53,290 nt of DNA from NCBI GenBank assembly GCA_002783865.1, contig PFJE01000034.1:1-53290 (forward strand). Direction: 5' to 3'. A model generated the notes under the pieces. The model was not told the origin of the DNA and did not search any database. It was given only the letters and a program-made list of their open reading frames with translations. Within the stretch, counting starts at the first letter, position 1. Every line of letters begins with the position of its first letter. Of the stretch, positions 45,322 to 53,290 are shown piece after piece. The translations under genes were made by a program, and so were the position numbers. Source of the stretch: Sphingomonadales bacterium CG_4_10_14_3_um_filter_58_15 (lineage in GTDB: Bacteria; Pseudomonadota; Alphaproteobacteria; Sphingomonadales; Sphingomonadaceae).

Positions 45322-46271
45322 TTTCCAAATATGGCTTGCAGCTCTGCGCTGGCCTGGCCCAAAAGCTTGTCCGCCAATATGGCCGGCGCGGAAACATCAC
45401 CGATGTCAAAATGGGAACTGCCCGCGACAAATTCCGACCCGTCCGGCAACAAAATTTCAGCCCGCAGACAGGCCTTCGCCCCGTCGATCGTCGCCAGTGC
45501 CGCAACCGGGCTATGGCAATCTGCGGTCAGTTGTTTCAAGAACAGTCGCTCGGCAATGACCGCCCGAAAGGTCTTTCCCGAGGAAATCGCGCGCATCAAA
45601 TGGCGCATATGCCGGTCATCAGAGCGCGTCTCGATCCCGACCGCTCCTTGTGCTGGCGCAGGCAGCATGATCTCGTCGGATATTTCGCTGCCGACGTCAT
45701 CCATCTCCAGCCGGTTAAGACCTGCCGCCGCGAGCAGCGTCGCGTCATACTCGCCGTCGGCGATTTTCTGCAGTCGAGTCTGTACATTGCCGCGAATCAG
45801 TCGGATATCGAGATCGCTTCGCTGCCGCAGAAGTTGCGCCTTGCGGCGGGGAGAGGCGGTGCCGACAATGGCGCGTTCGCTCAGTGCATCAATCGATTCC
45901 GCACCGATCAGCCGGTCATGGATATCGGCCCGCTCCAGCATCGCCGCCAGAATGAACTCTTCCGGCCGGATGGTTTCCACATCCTTCATGCTGTGCACCG
46001 AACAGTCGATCTCCCCCCCGCCCAGCGCGTGATCCAGTTCCTTGGTCCACAGCGCCTTGCCGCCGACATCGGCGAGCGCACGGTCGAGAATTTTGTCGCC
46101 GCTGGCGATCATTGGCACCAGTTCGACCTGCTCCGGCCGCCAGCCATGGGTGGATAACAGCGCATTCGCGGTCATTTCCGCCTGCGCCATCGCCAGCGGC
46201 GACTGGCGCGTACCGATACGCAACGGCCGGTCCAGCCCGGCGAGAATCTCTTTTTTGCTCTTTTCGCTCAT
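45318..46271 (-). CDS. hemC: Hydroxymethylbilane synthase (porphobilinogen deaminase)
   Basis: The 317-aa enzyme polymerises four porphobilinogens. Motifs are RIGTRQSPLAMAQAE, CSVHSMKDVE, VGTASPRRKAQLL, LIRGNVQTRLQK and LLAAAGLNRL. The dipyrromethane-binding Cys lies in ADCHSPVAAL. It starts the heme operon and is divergent from tsaD across only 44 bp. Confidence 0.97.
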   Translation of the reverse strand: MSEKSKKEILAGLDRPLRIGTRQSPLAMAQAEMTANALLSTHGWRPEQVELVPMIASGDKILDRALADVGGKALWTKELDHALGGGEIDCSVHSMKDVETIRPEEFILAAMLERADIHDRLIGAESIDALSERAIVGTASPRRKAQLLRQRSDLDIRLIRGNVQTRLQKIADGEYDATLLAAAGLNRLEMDDVGSEISDEIMLPAPAQGAVGIETRSDDRHMRHLMRAISSGKTFRAVIAERLFLKQLTADCHSPVAALATIDGAKACLRAEILLPDGSEFVAGSSHFDIGDVSAPAILADKLLGQASAELQAIFGK

Positions 46272-46315
46272 GATAGCGCTTGTCCTAATGGCTTGAGCGC
46301 CTAAGTAAAAGCGTC

Positions 46316-47350
46316 ATGAGCCTGATCTTGGGAATTGAATCCAGCTGCGATGAAACGGCGGCCGCGCTAGTCACGTCCGATCGGGAGATTCTGGCGCATA
46401 AACTGGCCGGTCAGGAAGCCGAACATGCCCCCTATGGCGGCGTGGTTCCCGAAATTGCCGCTCGCGCCCATGCCGAAATTCTGACGCCGTTGATCGCTGC
46501 GGCCCTCACCGAAGCGGACAAGTCACTGGATGATGTCGATGCCATTGCCGCCACCGCGGGCCCCGGCCTGATCGGCGGGGTAATGGTCGGTCTGGTTACC
46601 GGCAAGGCGCTGGCAATGGCTGCCGGCAAGCCCTTGATCGCCGTCAATCACCTCGAAGGCCACGCGCTGTCGCCGCGACTGGTCAATCCGGATCTGGCCT
46701 TTCCCTATTTGCTGATGCTTGTATCCGGCGGTCATTGCCAGATTTTGCGAGTCGAAGGGGTGGGCCAATACCGGCGACTCGCCACCACGATCGACGACGC
46801 CGCCGGTGAGGCGTTCGACAAGACCGCGAAAATCCTGGGGCTCGGCTATCCAGGTGGACCCAAAGTAGAAGCCTTTGCCAAACAGGGCGATCCCGGTGCG
46901 GTTCCCCTGCCCCGCCCCCTCATCCGATCAGCCGAGCCGCATTTTTCCTTCGCCGGACTGAAGAGCGCCGTGGTGCGCGCCCAGCAAAGCGGCACATACA
47001 AGCCCGAAGATATCGCCGCCTCCTTCCAGCAGGCGGTGGTCGACTGTCTGCGCGACCGGCTGGAAAAGGCGATTGGGGAACAGGCAAGCTGCGCGCATCT
47101 GGTGGTCGCTGGCGGAGTCGCCGCCAATGGACCGATTCGCGCCATGCTGGAACAGGTCGCGGAGCAAAATGATATGGCCTTCACCGCGCCGCCACAGTGG
47201 CTATGCACCGACAATGCTGCAATGATTGCCTGGGCGGGCGCAGAGCGCTTTGCTGCGGGTTTCACCGATCCGCTCGATTTTGTCGCCCGGCCGCGCTGGC
47301 CGCTCGACCCGACCGCTGAAAAAGCGCGCGGCGCGGGTGTGAAAGCATGA
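46316..47350 (+). CDS. tsaD: tRNA N6-adenosine threonylcarbamoyltransferase TsaD
   Basis: The 344-aa ASKHA-fold protein acts with TsaB and TsaE to form t6A37 in tRNAs that read ANN codons. It shows LGIESSCDETAAALV, GVVPEIAARAHAEI, the metal-binding His pair in NHLEGHALS, LVSGGHCQIL and VVAGGVAANGPIR. The ATGA overlap with gpsA indicates an operon, a common pairing in alphaproteobacteria. Confidence 0.98.
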   Translation: MSLILGIESSCDETAAALVTSDREILAHKLAGQEAEHAPYGGVVPEIAARAHAEILTPLIAAALTEADKSLDDVDAIAATAGPGLIGGVMVGLVTGKALAMAAGKPLIAVNHLEGHALSPRLVNPDLAFPYLLMLVSGGHCQILRVEGVGQYRRLATTIDDAAGEAFDKTAKILGLGYPGGPKVEAFAKQGDPGAVPLPRPLIRSAEPHFSFAGLKSAVVRAQQSGTYKPEDIAASFQQAVVDCLRDRLEKAIGEQASCAHLVVAGGVAANGPIRAMLEQVAEQNDMAFTAPPQWLCTDNAAMIAWAGAERFAAGFTDPLDFVARPRWPLDPTAEKARGAGVKA

Positions 47351-48342
47351 TCCGCGCAGATGCAAAAATTGGCGTGATCGGCGCGGGAGCCTGGGGCACG
47401 GCGCTGGCCCAGGTTTTGTCCGAAGGACAGGAAGAACTCCTGCTATGGGCCCGCGAAACCGAAGTTGTCGACCAGATCAACCAGAACCGGGAAAATCAGT
47501 CCTTTCTGTCCGGCCATCGGCTGCGCGACAATATCCGTGCGACCCAGGATTGGGACTTGATTGCAGCTTGCGATGTGCTGCTGCTGGTAACGCCGGCCCA
47601 ACATCTGCGCGCCAGCCTCGAGGCTCTTCCCAATTCTGACGCAGCCCTGATCCTGTGCTGCAAGGGCATCGAAGCGCAAACGCAAATGCTGTTGAGCGAC
47701 GTCGCCAAGCAAGTGCGACCGAACAATCCCCTCGCGATATTGTCCGGACCGACCTTCGCGCGCGAAGTCGCACAAGGCCTGCCAACCGCCCTGACCTTGG
47801 CGTGCGAAAACGAAGCCTTGTGGGAGCGGCTCAATCCGGTGATCGCGAAACCGAGTTTCCGGCCCTATTTTTCCGACGACATCATCGGCGCGGAGATTGG
47901 TGGCGCGGTCAAGAACGTGCTCGCGATCGGCTGCGGCGTGGTCGACGGAGCCGGTCTCGGCCAAAATGCCAGAGCATCGCTGATCGGTCGCGGCTTTGCG
48001 GAAATGCTCCGCTATGGAGAGACCCGCGGCGCCAAGGCGGAGACCCTGTCCGGGCTCTGCGGTCTCGGCGATCTGGTGCTCACCTGCTCTTCGACGAGCT
48101 CGCGCAATTTTTCACTCGGCAGGGGTCTGGGAGAAGGCCAGTCGGCGGTATCGCTTTTGTCCGACCGGACAACGGTTGCCGAGGGAGCGTCTACCGCACC
48201 GGTCCTCCAGCAGGACGCAAGGGCGCGTCAGGTCGACATGCCGATTGTCGATGCGGTCTGCGCTTTGCTGGCCGGCGAGGCGGATGTTCAGTCTGTGGTC
48301 ACCCAGCTCATGAAAAGGCCTCTGGTTTCCGAACGCCGGTAG
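47347..48342 (+). CDS. gpsA: NAD(P)+-dependent glycerol-3-phosphate dehydrogenase
   Basis: The 331-aa protein makes sn-glycerol 3-phosphate for phospholipids from dihydroxyacetone phosphate. The Rossmann motif IGVIGAGAWGTALAQVL, ILSGPTFAREVAQG, and the catalytic Lys in GGAVKNVLAIGCGVVDG are present. LCGLGDLVLTCSSTSSRN is the C-terminal signature. It overlaps tsaD by 4 bp. Confidence 0.97.
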   Translation: MIRADAKIGVIGAGAWGTALAQVLSEGQEELLLWARETEVVDQINQNRENQSFLSGHRLRDNIRATQDWDLIAACDVLLLVTPAQHLRASLEALPNSDAALILCCKGIEAQTQMLLSDVAKQVRPNNPLAILSGPTFAREVAQGLPTALTLACENEALWERLNPVIAKPSFRPYFSDDIIGAEIGGAVKNVLAIGCGVVDGAGLGQNARASLIGRGFAEMLRYGETRGAKAETLSGLCGLGDLVLTCSSTSSRNFSLGRGLGEGQSAVSLLSDRTTVAEGASTAPVLQQDARARQVDMPIVDAVCALLAGEADVQSVVTQLMKRPLVSERR

Positions 48343-48419
48343 GCCAAAGGCTTGATGATGACAAATTTGCGAAACTGCTATAGACTGCTTCCTTTGGAGC
48401 GGACCAGCCGGAGAGCATT

Positions 48420-49943
48420 TTGAACAGTCCTGAACCATCAGGCGCGGCTGGGGCGGTGCCATTGGATGGCACAACACCCAAGGACGAAAGCAAGGATGAT
48501 ATTGCCGCGCTGGCCAAAGGCGGACGGACCAATATTTTCGGTTTTCTTCTGCGTCTGGCTGCACGGCTGCCGTTTCTGTTCATCGCCGGGCGCATCTATG
48601 GGGCAGATGCGCTGGGGCGTTTTGCCTATGCGATATTGGTTGTTGAATTTGCCGCCCAGCTTGCGACTCTCGGGCTGAAACGCGGGCTGGCCGCTCAGCT
48701 CAGCAAGACTGACAGGCCCCATGTGCATGTCGTCTGGGACGGTCTGCTGGTCAGTTTTCTCGCCTCTGCAGTCGCTGCAGCGATACTGATCAGCTTTCCC
48801 TTCATCATGTTTCCGAATAGCACGATCAACGGTCTCGACCGGTTCTTGCCGCTGGTGATATTCACCGTTGTTGGCGCGGATATTGCGCTCGCCGCCCTCG
48901 CCTATCGCTATGATATCGCCGCAACCGTGCGCGCCCGGTCGGTCGTCGAGCCCTGGACGATCAGCATCGCTGCCTTTCTCTTCTCTTATTATTCGCTCCG
49001 CGACGGCCTGATCCTGTCCTATGTCGTATCGATGATCGCGGCGCTGGTTGCGTCGCTCTGGCCACTGTTCAAAAGCTACGGCCTGCCATGGGGCTGGCAT
49101 CCCGAACCGGTAAAAATCGCAAAAATCGCCCGGCGGAATATGCCGCTGGCGGCTGCCGATGCCGCCGAATGGGGCTCGCGCCGTCTGGATCTGGCGATCC
49201 TCGGCCTGTTCGCCTCGCCCGCGATAGTCGGCGTCTATTATATCGCCCAGCAGGTCGCGAGCCTGCCGCAAAAGCTGAAAACCAGCTTTGATCCCATCCT
49301 TGGCCCCGTCATCACCCGCAATCTGGCGGACGGCAATATGAAAGCCATCGCCAGCCAGGTCAGTCAGGTCGGCTACTGGATCATTGCAGCACAGATCGGT
49401 ATTGCTCTCGCCTTGGCGATTCCGGGAGAAGCGGTGATGGGACTGGTCGGTCCGAATTTCGTCGGCGGAACCGCGGCCCTCGCCTTCCTGCTCGCAGCCG
49501 AAGCGGTCGCGGCGACCGCGGTGGTCAGCGAATCGGCTCTGGTCTATATCGCGCGCCATCGCAACCTGCTGATCTCGCTGTCGATGCTGTTGCTGCAGGC
49601 CGCGCTGAGTGTCGCGTTCATCCAGATTTGCATCTATCTCGGCTGGGGGCCCCTGTACCAGGCGGCGGCGGTCGCAGCGGCGCTGATGGTGGCGCTCGCT
49701 TATGCCTCGGTGGTCAAAGCAATCTTCCTGTCAAAACTACTCGATGCGCCGGTCAACGGCTGGCGATGGACGTTGTTGATCGCCATCGCAGTCGCAAGCG
49801 CAGTCGGTTATCTGGTCACCTATCTCCCGGAATGGGCGGAGTTGATCGCCGGTATCCCGCTGATCCTGGGCAGCTATGCCTGGATCATCTGGAAATGGGG
49901 CTTTGGTCCGGAAGACCGGAAATTGTTCAAAATGAAAGGCTGA
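48420..49943 (+). CDS. Polysaccharide/lipopolysaccharide flippase-like membrane protein (Wzx/MATE superfamily)
   Basis: The 507-aa protein has about 12-14 hydrophobic segments and the oligosaccharide-flippase pattern: LRLAARLPFLFIAGRIYGADALGRFAYA near the start, YYIAQQVASLPQKLKTSFDPI in the middle. It should move a lipid-linked glycan across the inner membrane. No glycosyltransferase is adjacent, so the glycan is unknown. Translation appears to start at TTG 48420 because GGAGAG stands 6 nt before it and no ATG or GTG is suitably placed. It is separated from gpsA by 77 bp. Confidence 0.85.
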   Translation: MNSPEPSGAAGAVPLDGTTPKDESKDDIAALAKGGRTNIFGFLLRLAARLPFLFIAGRIYGADALGRFAYAILVVEFAAQLATLGLKRGLAAQLSKTDRPHVHVVWDGLLVSFLASAVAAAILISFPFIMFPNSTINGLDRFLPLVIFTVVGADIALAALAYRYDIAATVRARSVVEPWTISIAAFLFSYYSLRDGLILSYVVSMIAALVASLWPLFKSYGLPWGWHPEPVKIAKIARRNMPLAAADAAEWGSRRLDLAILGLFASPAIVGVYYIAQQVASLPQKLKTSFDPILGPVITRNLADGNMKAIASQVSQVGYWIIAAQIGIALALAIPGEAVMGLVGPNFVGGTAALAFLLAAEAVAATAVVSESALVYIARHRNLLISLSMLLLQAALSVAFIQICIYLGWGPLYQAAAVAAALMVALAYASVVKAIFLSKLLDAPVNGWRWTLLIAIAVASAVGYLVTYLPEWAELIAGIPLILGSYAWIIWKWGFGPEDRKLFKMKG

Positions 49944-50942
49944 TCAGCCGAGCCGGGCTTTGACCAGTTCCTTCAGATCCGCTTCCGGACGCGCGCCATA
50001 GTGGGAAATCACTTCCGCTGCCGCGACCGCGCCCATGGTAAGGCAATCTTCCATCGAGCGCTTTTCGACATAGCCGCTGAGGAATCCCGCTGCGAACAGG
50101 TCGCCGGCACCGGTCGTATCGACGATATGATCGACGGGTTCCGCTGCGACAGAGGTGGTTTTGCCGTCGCGAACTGCGATCGCGCCTTTTTCGCTGCGCG
50201 TCACCACCAGCGTTTCAACCTTGGCAGCCGTTTCGGCCACCGCGGCGTCAAAATCCTCGGTCTCGCCCAGCATCATGATTTCTGCTTCGTTGGCGAACAG
50301 GATATCAATCTTTCCGCCGTCGATCAGTTCGCGAAATTCCGCCCGGTGCCGGTCGACACAAAAAGTGTCGGACAGGGTGAAGGCGACTTTCCGCCCGTTC
50401 TTTTTCGCGATTTCGATGCCCAGAGCCATCGCCGCCTTGGGTTCATCCGCGTCCCACAAATAGCCTTCCAGATAGAGGATCGCGCCGCTGGCGATCAAAT
50501 CTGCATCAACCGCAGCAGGCGGCAAGAACTGGGAGGCGCCGAGGAAGGTGTTCATCGTCCGCTGTGCATCCTGCGTCACAAAAATCAAACAGCGCGCGGT
50601 CGGCGGCTGCTTGCCGAGGGGGGGAACATCAAAGTCGATGCCGGTCGCGCGAATGTCATGGGCAAAAACTTCGCCCAGCTGATCGTCGGCCACTTGCGCG
50701 ATCAACGCGCATTGACGACCGAGTGTCGAGGCTCCGGCCAGCGTGTTCGCGCCGGAACCGCCACTGATTTCCCGTGCCGGGCCCATGTCACGATAAAGCG
50801 CCTGCGCCCGGTCGGCGTCGATCAGCGCCATGCTGCCCTTGACCAGCTGCTCCTCTTCGAGAAATTCGTCGGTGGCTTGCGAGATGACGTCGACAATCGC
50901 ATTGCCGATAGCGACAATATCATAACGGGCTTCGGTGCTCAT
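49944..50942 (-). CDS. PfkB family carbohydrate/adenosine kinase
   Basis: The 332-aa ribokinase-fold protein has the N-terminal ISGGSGANTLAGASTLG substrate loop, AEIMMLGE and the C-terminal PfkB anion-hole/catalytic motif DTTGAGDLFAAGFL. Close relatives in alphaproteobacteria are annotated adenosine kinase or fructokinase. The sequence alone does not choose, though adenosine kinase is my preference. An AGAGGA box precedes the ATG. It is convergent with the flippase gene with no gap, so the two transcripts must overlap. Confidence 0.88.
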   Translation of the reverse strand: MSTEARYDIVAIGNAIVDVISQATDEFLEEEQLVKGSMALIDADRAQALYRDMGPAREISGGSGANTLAGASTLGRQCALIAQVADDQLGEVFAHDIRATGIDFDVPPLGKQPPTARCLIFVTQDAQRTMNTFLGASQFLPPAAVDADLIASGAILYLEGYLWDADEPKAAMALGIEIAKKNGRKVAFTLSDTFCVDRHRAEFRELIDGGKIDILFANEAEIMMLGETEDFDAAVAETAAKVETLVVTRSEKGAIAVRDGKTTSVAAEPVDHIVDTTGAGDLFAAGFLSGYVEKRSMEDCLTMGAVAAAEVISHYGARPEADLKELVKARLG

Positions 50943-51049
50943 AAAAATCCTCTTGGGGCAAGTTCCATAGTTGCGGGTGCGTTAGGGCTTTGCCAACGCA
51001 CCATCAAGCAGAATTGACGCTGGCATGCCAATCGTGACATGAGGCGCAA

Positions 51050-51730
51050 ATGATCCAGGCCTTCACCCGCTCGCTTGCGCAGCTCACCGACCGGTCGATA
51101 TTGACGATTCTGTTGAAGGTCATCCTGCTTACCATCCTGCTGTTCCTGTTATTCGGGGTCGCGGCCTATTTCGGACTGGTGTGGCTGTTCGCCTGGCTCG
51201 ACTGGGCAGGCGGCGGATTTGCTGCCGCAACGGCTGCGGCCATCATCGCTATAATCACCGGGCTTTTATTATTCCGGATTGTTGCGATTTTTGTGCTCAA
51301 TATTTTCTCGGACGATATCGTCGATGCGGTCGAGCGGCGCTATTATCCGCAGCGGGCGGAAACCGCAAAGCCGCCGGGCTATGCCGTCGGCATGAAAATG
51401 GGGCTGGCCTCCACCGGCCGCGCCCTGGGCTACAATATTCTCGCAGCGCCGCTCTATGTCCTGCTGCTGGTGACCGGCATCGGCGTTCCGATCGCCTTTT
51501 TCGTGGTCAATGGCCTGTTGCTGGGCCGGGACTTGCAGGACATGGTCGCATCCCGGCACGTCACCGATCATCGCAACCTCGCTGCGGAATGGAGCCTTCC
51601 CAAAGTCCAGCGCTTTATCCTCGGCCTGATCGCCGCGCTGTTGCTGGCCATACCCTTCGTCAATTTTCTTGCGCCGGTTTTGGCAGCCGCTATGGCTACC
51701 CATCTGGTGCATGGAAGAAGGAAGACGTGA
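51050..51730 (+). CDS. EI24 domain membrane protein (CysZ-like)
   Basis: The 226-aa protein has about four hydrophobic regions (VILLTILLFLLFGVAAYFGL, FRIVAIFVLNIFSDDIVDAV, LAAPLYVLLLVTGIGVPIAF and FILGLIAALLLAIPFVNFLA). The EI24/CysZ arrangement includes NGLLLGRDLQDMVASRH. CysZ imports sulfate in some bacteria, but alphaproteobacterial EI24 proteins are uncharacterised and no cysteine genes are nearby. GAGG lies 5 nt before the ATG. A small lipoprotein follows immediately, probably in the same operon. Confidence 0.85.
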   Translation: MIQAFTRSLAQLTDRSILTILLKVILLTILLFLLFGVAAYFGLVWLFAWLDWAGGGFAAATAAAIIAIITGLLLFRIVAIFVLNIFSDDIVDAVERRYYPQRAETAKPPGYAVGMKMGLASTGRALGYNILAAPLYVLLLVTGIGVPIAFFVVNGLLLGRDLQDMVASRHVTDHRNLAAEWSLPKVQRFILGLIAALLLAIPFVNFLAPVLAAAMATHLVHGRRKT

Positions 51731-51734
51731 GACC

Positions 51735-52100
51735 ATGAAGGCCAAATTTCTTATATTGCTCTGTCTGCCGGCGCTTGCCGCCTGCGCCTCGACCGCGGCG
51801 ACAAGAGGTGTCAGTCTGCCGGCGGTTTCGGATTCACCGCTCAGTTCTGTGGCTGGCCTCGATATTGTCATGGGCAAGACCGCCAGCCAACTCACGCGCC
51901 TGTTCGGCGATCCGCAGCTCAATATCTCTGAGCCACCGGCGCGGAAACTGCAATTTGCCAGCGGCGCTTGCATCCTGGATGCCTATCTCTATCCGCCGGA
52001 AGCCGGCGGCGAACAGCGCGTCACCCATATCGATACGCGGCGCAGCGACGGCGCAGAGGTTGATCGGGTTAGTTGCGTGAACGCCCTACGGCGCCGCTGA
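51735..52100 (+). CDS. Small putative lipoprotein of unknown function
   Basis: The 121-aa protein begins with a lipobox signal (FLILLCLPALAAC), so the mature protein would be lipid-anchored. The remainder contains LDIVMGKTASQLTRLFGDPQ, reminiscent of SmpA/OmlA-like outer-membrane lipoprotein folds, and ends with DRVSCVNALRRR. Its mature Cys pair (GACILD, VSCVN) may form a disulfide. The track's upstream extension lies inside the EI24 gene. It overlaps the 3' end of queG on the other strand by 15 bp. Confidence 0.8.
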   Translation: MKAKFLILLCLPALAACASTAATRGVSLPAVSDSPLSSVAGLDIVMGKTASQLTRLFGDPQLNISEPPARKLQFASGACILDAYLYPPEAGGEQRVTHIDTRRSDGAEVDRVSCVNALRRR

Positions 52101-53141
52101 TCCCAGCTGGTCCAGCGCCCAGACGGCCGCTTCCCGCACCACTGCATCGCCATCGTTCAACAGGGCCTGAACCGGTGCGATCAATGCACGGTCGCCACTA
52201 TTGCCGGCCGCGATCAGTGCATTGCGGACCATCCGGTCGCGGCCGCTCCGCTTGATCGGCGATCCTGAAAACACCTGCCGGAAACCGGCATCATCGAGCG
52301 CCAGCAGATCCACCAGAGCCGGGGCTGCCAGTTCCGCGCGCGGCAGAAAGGCCTTGTTCGCCGCCCCAGCTTGCGCGAACTTGTTCCACGGGCAAACCGC
52401 CAGGCAATCATCGCAACCATAGATATGATTGCCGATCGCCTTGCGATATTTAAGCGGAATCGGCCCCTTGTGCTCAATCGTCAGATAGGAAATGCAGGCC
52501 CGCGCATCGAGCTGATAGGGCGCAGGGAACGCTCCGGTCGGGCAAATGTCCTGACATGCGCTGCAACTGCCGCAGCTGTCCTTTCCGGGCTTCGACGTTT
52601 CCAGATCGAGCGTGGTGTAAATCGCGCCCAGAAACAGCCAGCTGCCATGATCCCGGCTGACGACATTGGTGTGCTTGCCCTGCCAGCCCAAGCCAGCGGC
52701 TTCGGCCAGCGGTTTTTCCATCACCGGTGCGGTATCGACAAACACCTTCACCTCACATTCTGCTTGTCCGACCAGCCAGCCAGCGGTTCGCTTGAGCGCA
52801 CCTTTCACGACATCATGATAATCCTTGCCCTGTGCATAGACGGAGATGCGCCCGTGATCGGCGACGCCTTCCAGCGCAAACGGGTCTGCGCTGGGCGCAT
52901 AGCTCATGCCCAGCATGATGACCGTCCGCACATCGGGCCACAGCGTCTGCGGATCGGACCGCTCGTCCGCCCGGTTGGCCATCCAGATCATATCGCCCTG
53001 ACGACCCTCACCCAGCCATTGCTCCAGGCGTTGTCGCGTCTGGGGCGCCAATCTGGCCGGGGCGATGCCGACAGCAGCAAACCCCTCTTCCATCGCCTTT
53101 TTTTCGAGCGCTTTGGCCAATCTTAACTTGTCATCCGGCAT
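52086..53141 (-). CDS. queG: Epoxyqueuosine reductase
   Basis: The 351-aa cobalamin-dependent iron-sulfur enzyme performs the final step of queuosine formation in tRNA. The N-terminal B12-binding part contains VIMLGMSYAP and HGRISVYAQGKDYH. Two [4Fe-4S] clusters are bound by CGSCSACQDICPTGAF and by the CDDCLAVCPWN segment. A C-terminal HEAT-like region (LIAPVQALLNDGDAVVREA) completes the usual layout. It stands alone on this strand. Confidence 0.96.
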   Translation of the reverse strand: MPDDKLRLAKALEKKAMEEGFAAVGIAPARLAPQTRQRLEQWLGEGRQGDMIWMANRADERSDPQTLWPDVRTVIMLGMSYAPSADPFALEGVADHGRISVYAQGKDYHDVVKGALKRTAGWLVGQAECEVKVFVDTAPVMEKPLAEAAGLGWQGKHTNVVSRDHGSWLFLGAIYTTLDLETSKPGKDSCGSCSACQDICPTGAFPAPYQLDARACISYLTIEHKGPIPLKYRKAIGNHIYGCDDCLAVCPWNKFAQAGAANKAFLPRAELAAPALVDLLALDDAGFRQVFSGSPIKRSGRDRMVRNALIAAGNSGDRALIAPVQALLNDGDAVVREAAVWALDQLGSAAP

Positions 53142-53185
53142 AGGCTGTCCCTATCAAACACTACCGTCAGATATGAAAGCCGTAA

Positions 53186-53290
53186 ATGCACGCGCCCCAT
53201 ACCGAATTTGCCATCGAGGCCCGCAATATTGTCAAACGATTTGACGGCGAGGCAGCTGTTGACGGCATTGATCTGGCGATCAAAAAAGGC
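53186..53290 (+). CDS. N-terminal start of an ABC transporter ATP-binding protein (partial)
   Basis: The 35 visible codons read FAIEARNIVKRFDGEAAVDG followed by IDLAIKKG, the standard N-terminus of an ABC ATPase before the Walker A loop (A-loop aromatic Phe in KRFDG). The window ends before Walker A, so the transport class (multidrug, lipoprotein or other) cannot be told. Confidence 0.8.
   Translation, partial: MHAPHTEFAIEARNIVKRFDGEAAVDGIDLAIKKG

Overview
The window looks like chromosomal DNA of a moderately GC-rich alphaproteobacterium, most likely a Sphingomonadales member. A Sphingorhabdus/Sphingopyxis-like organism is a guess from protein style, not a measured placement. Supporting signs are a mitofilin (Mic60)-like gene next to hemDC, ccmAB-type cytochrome c maturation genes, a NodT-type RND pump, an HRDLT-type Ser/Thr kinase with an ECF sigma factor, and a large PATR autotransporter. 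Almost every base is coding. I saw no rRNA, CRISPR array, insertion sequence, integrase or prophage. One tRNA gene (Thr-GGT) is present.

Layout. 1-7.7 kb: the end of ccmA, ccmB, then a TetR repressor divergent from a three-gene RND efflux operon. The shared promoter holds a near-ideal palindromic operator. 7.7-9.2 kb: a probable nitric-oxide response module. An NsrR/Rrf2 regulator is divergent from a group III truncated globin, a 67-aa membrane protein and a DUF1971 protein, with two NsrR-like boxes between. 9.2-17.1 kb: a MarR regulator, proB, proC, a 5'-truncated MetE-like gene followed by an intact MetE-like gene, and bifunctional putA. 17.4-24.9 kb: a complete five-step histidine utilization locus, hutI-hutH-hutG-hutU-hutC on one strand and hutF on the other, with a HutC-type palindrome between hutI and hutF.

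25.1-33.8 kb: a transmembrane Ser/Thr kinase with a TPR-like C-terminus and an ECF sigma factor overlap by 4 bp. They are divergent from a 1,863-aa autotransporter. This is the best candidate here for a poorly described signalling-to-surface system. 34-38 kb: an Lrp regulator divergent from a Leu/Phe/Val dehydrogenase, a secreted M19 dipeptidase with a stand-alone secreted DUF3471 protein, and an XRE-cupin regulator whose 5' end has collided with the DUF3471 start. A gene-poor stretch of about 380 bp and tRNA-Thr follow. 38.5-43.6 kb: a 50-aa basic protein, two hotdog thioesterases, aminopeptidase P and oligopeptidase B. 43.6-53.3 kb: a Mic60-like gene with hemD and hemC, tsaD-gpsA, a polysaccharide flippase, a PfkB kinase, an EI24 membrane protein, a small lipoprotein, queG, and the start of an ABC transporter ATPase.

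Taken together, the middle of the window reads as a peptide and amino-acid utilization region. Peptidases release amino acids, and the hut, putA and Leu/Phe/Val dehydrogenase genes feed histidine, proline and branched or aromatic residues into glutamate or 2-oxo acids. Local regulators (HutC, Lrp, XRE-cupin, MarR) sit beside their probable targets.
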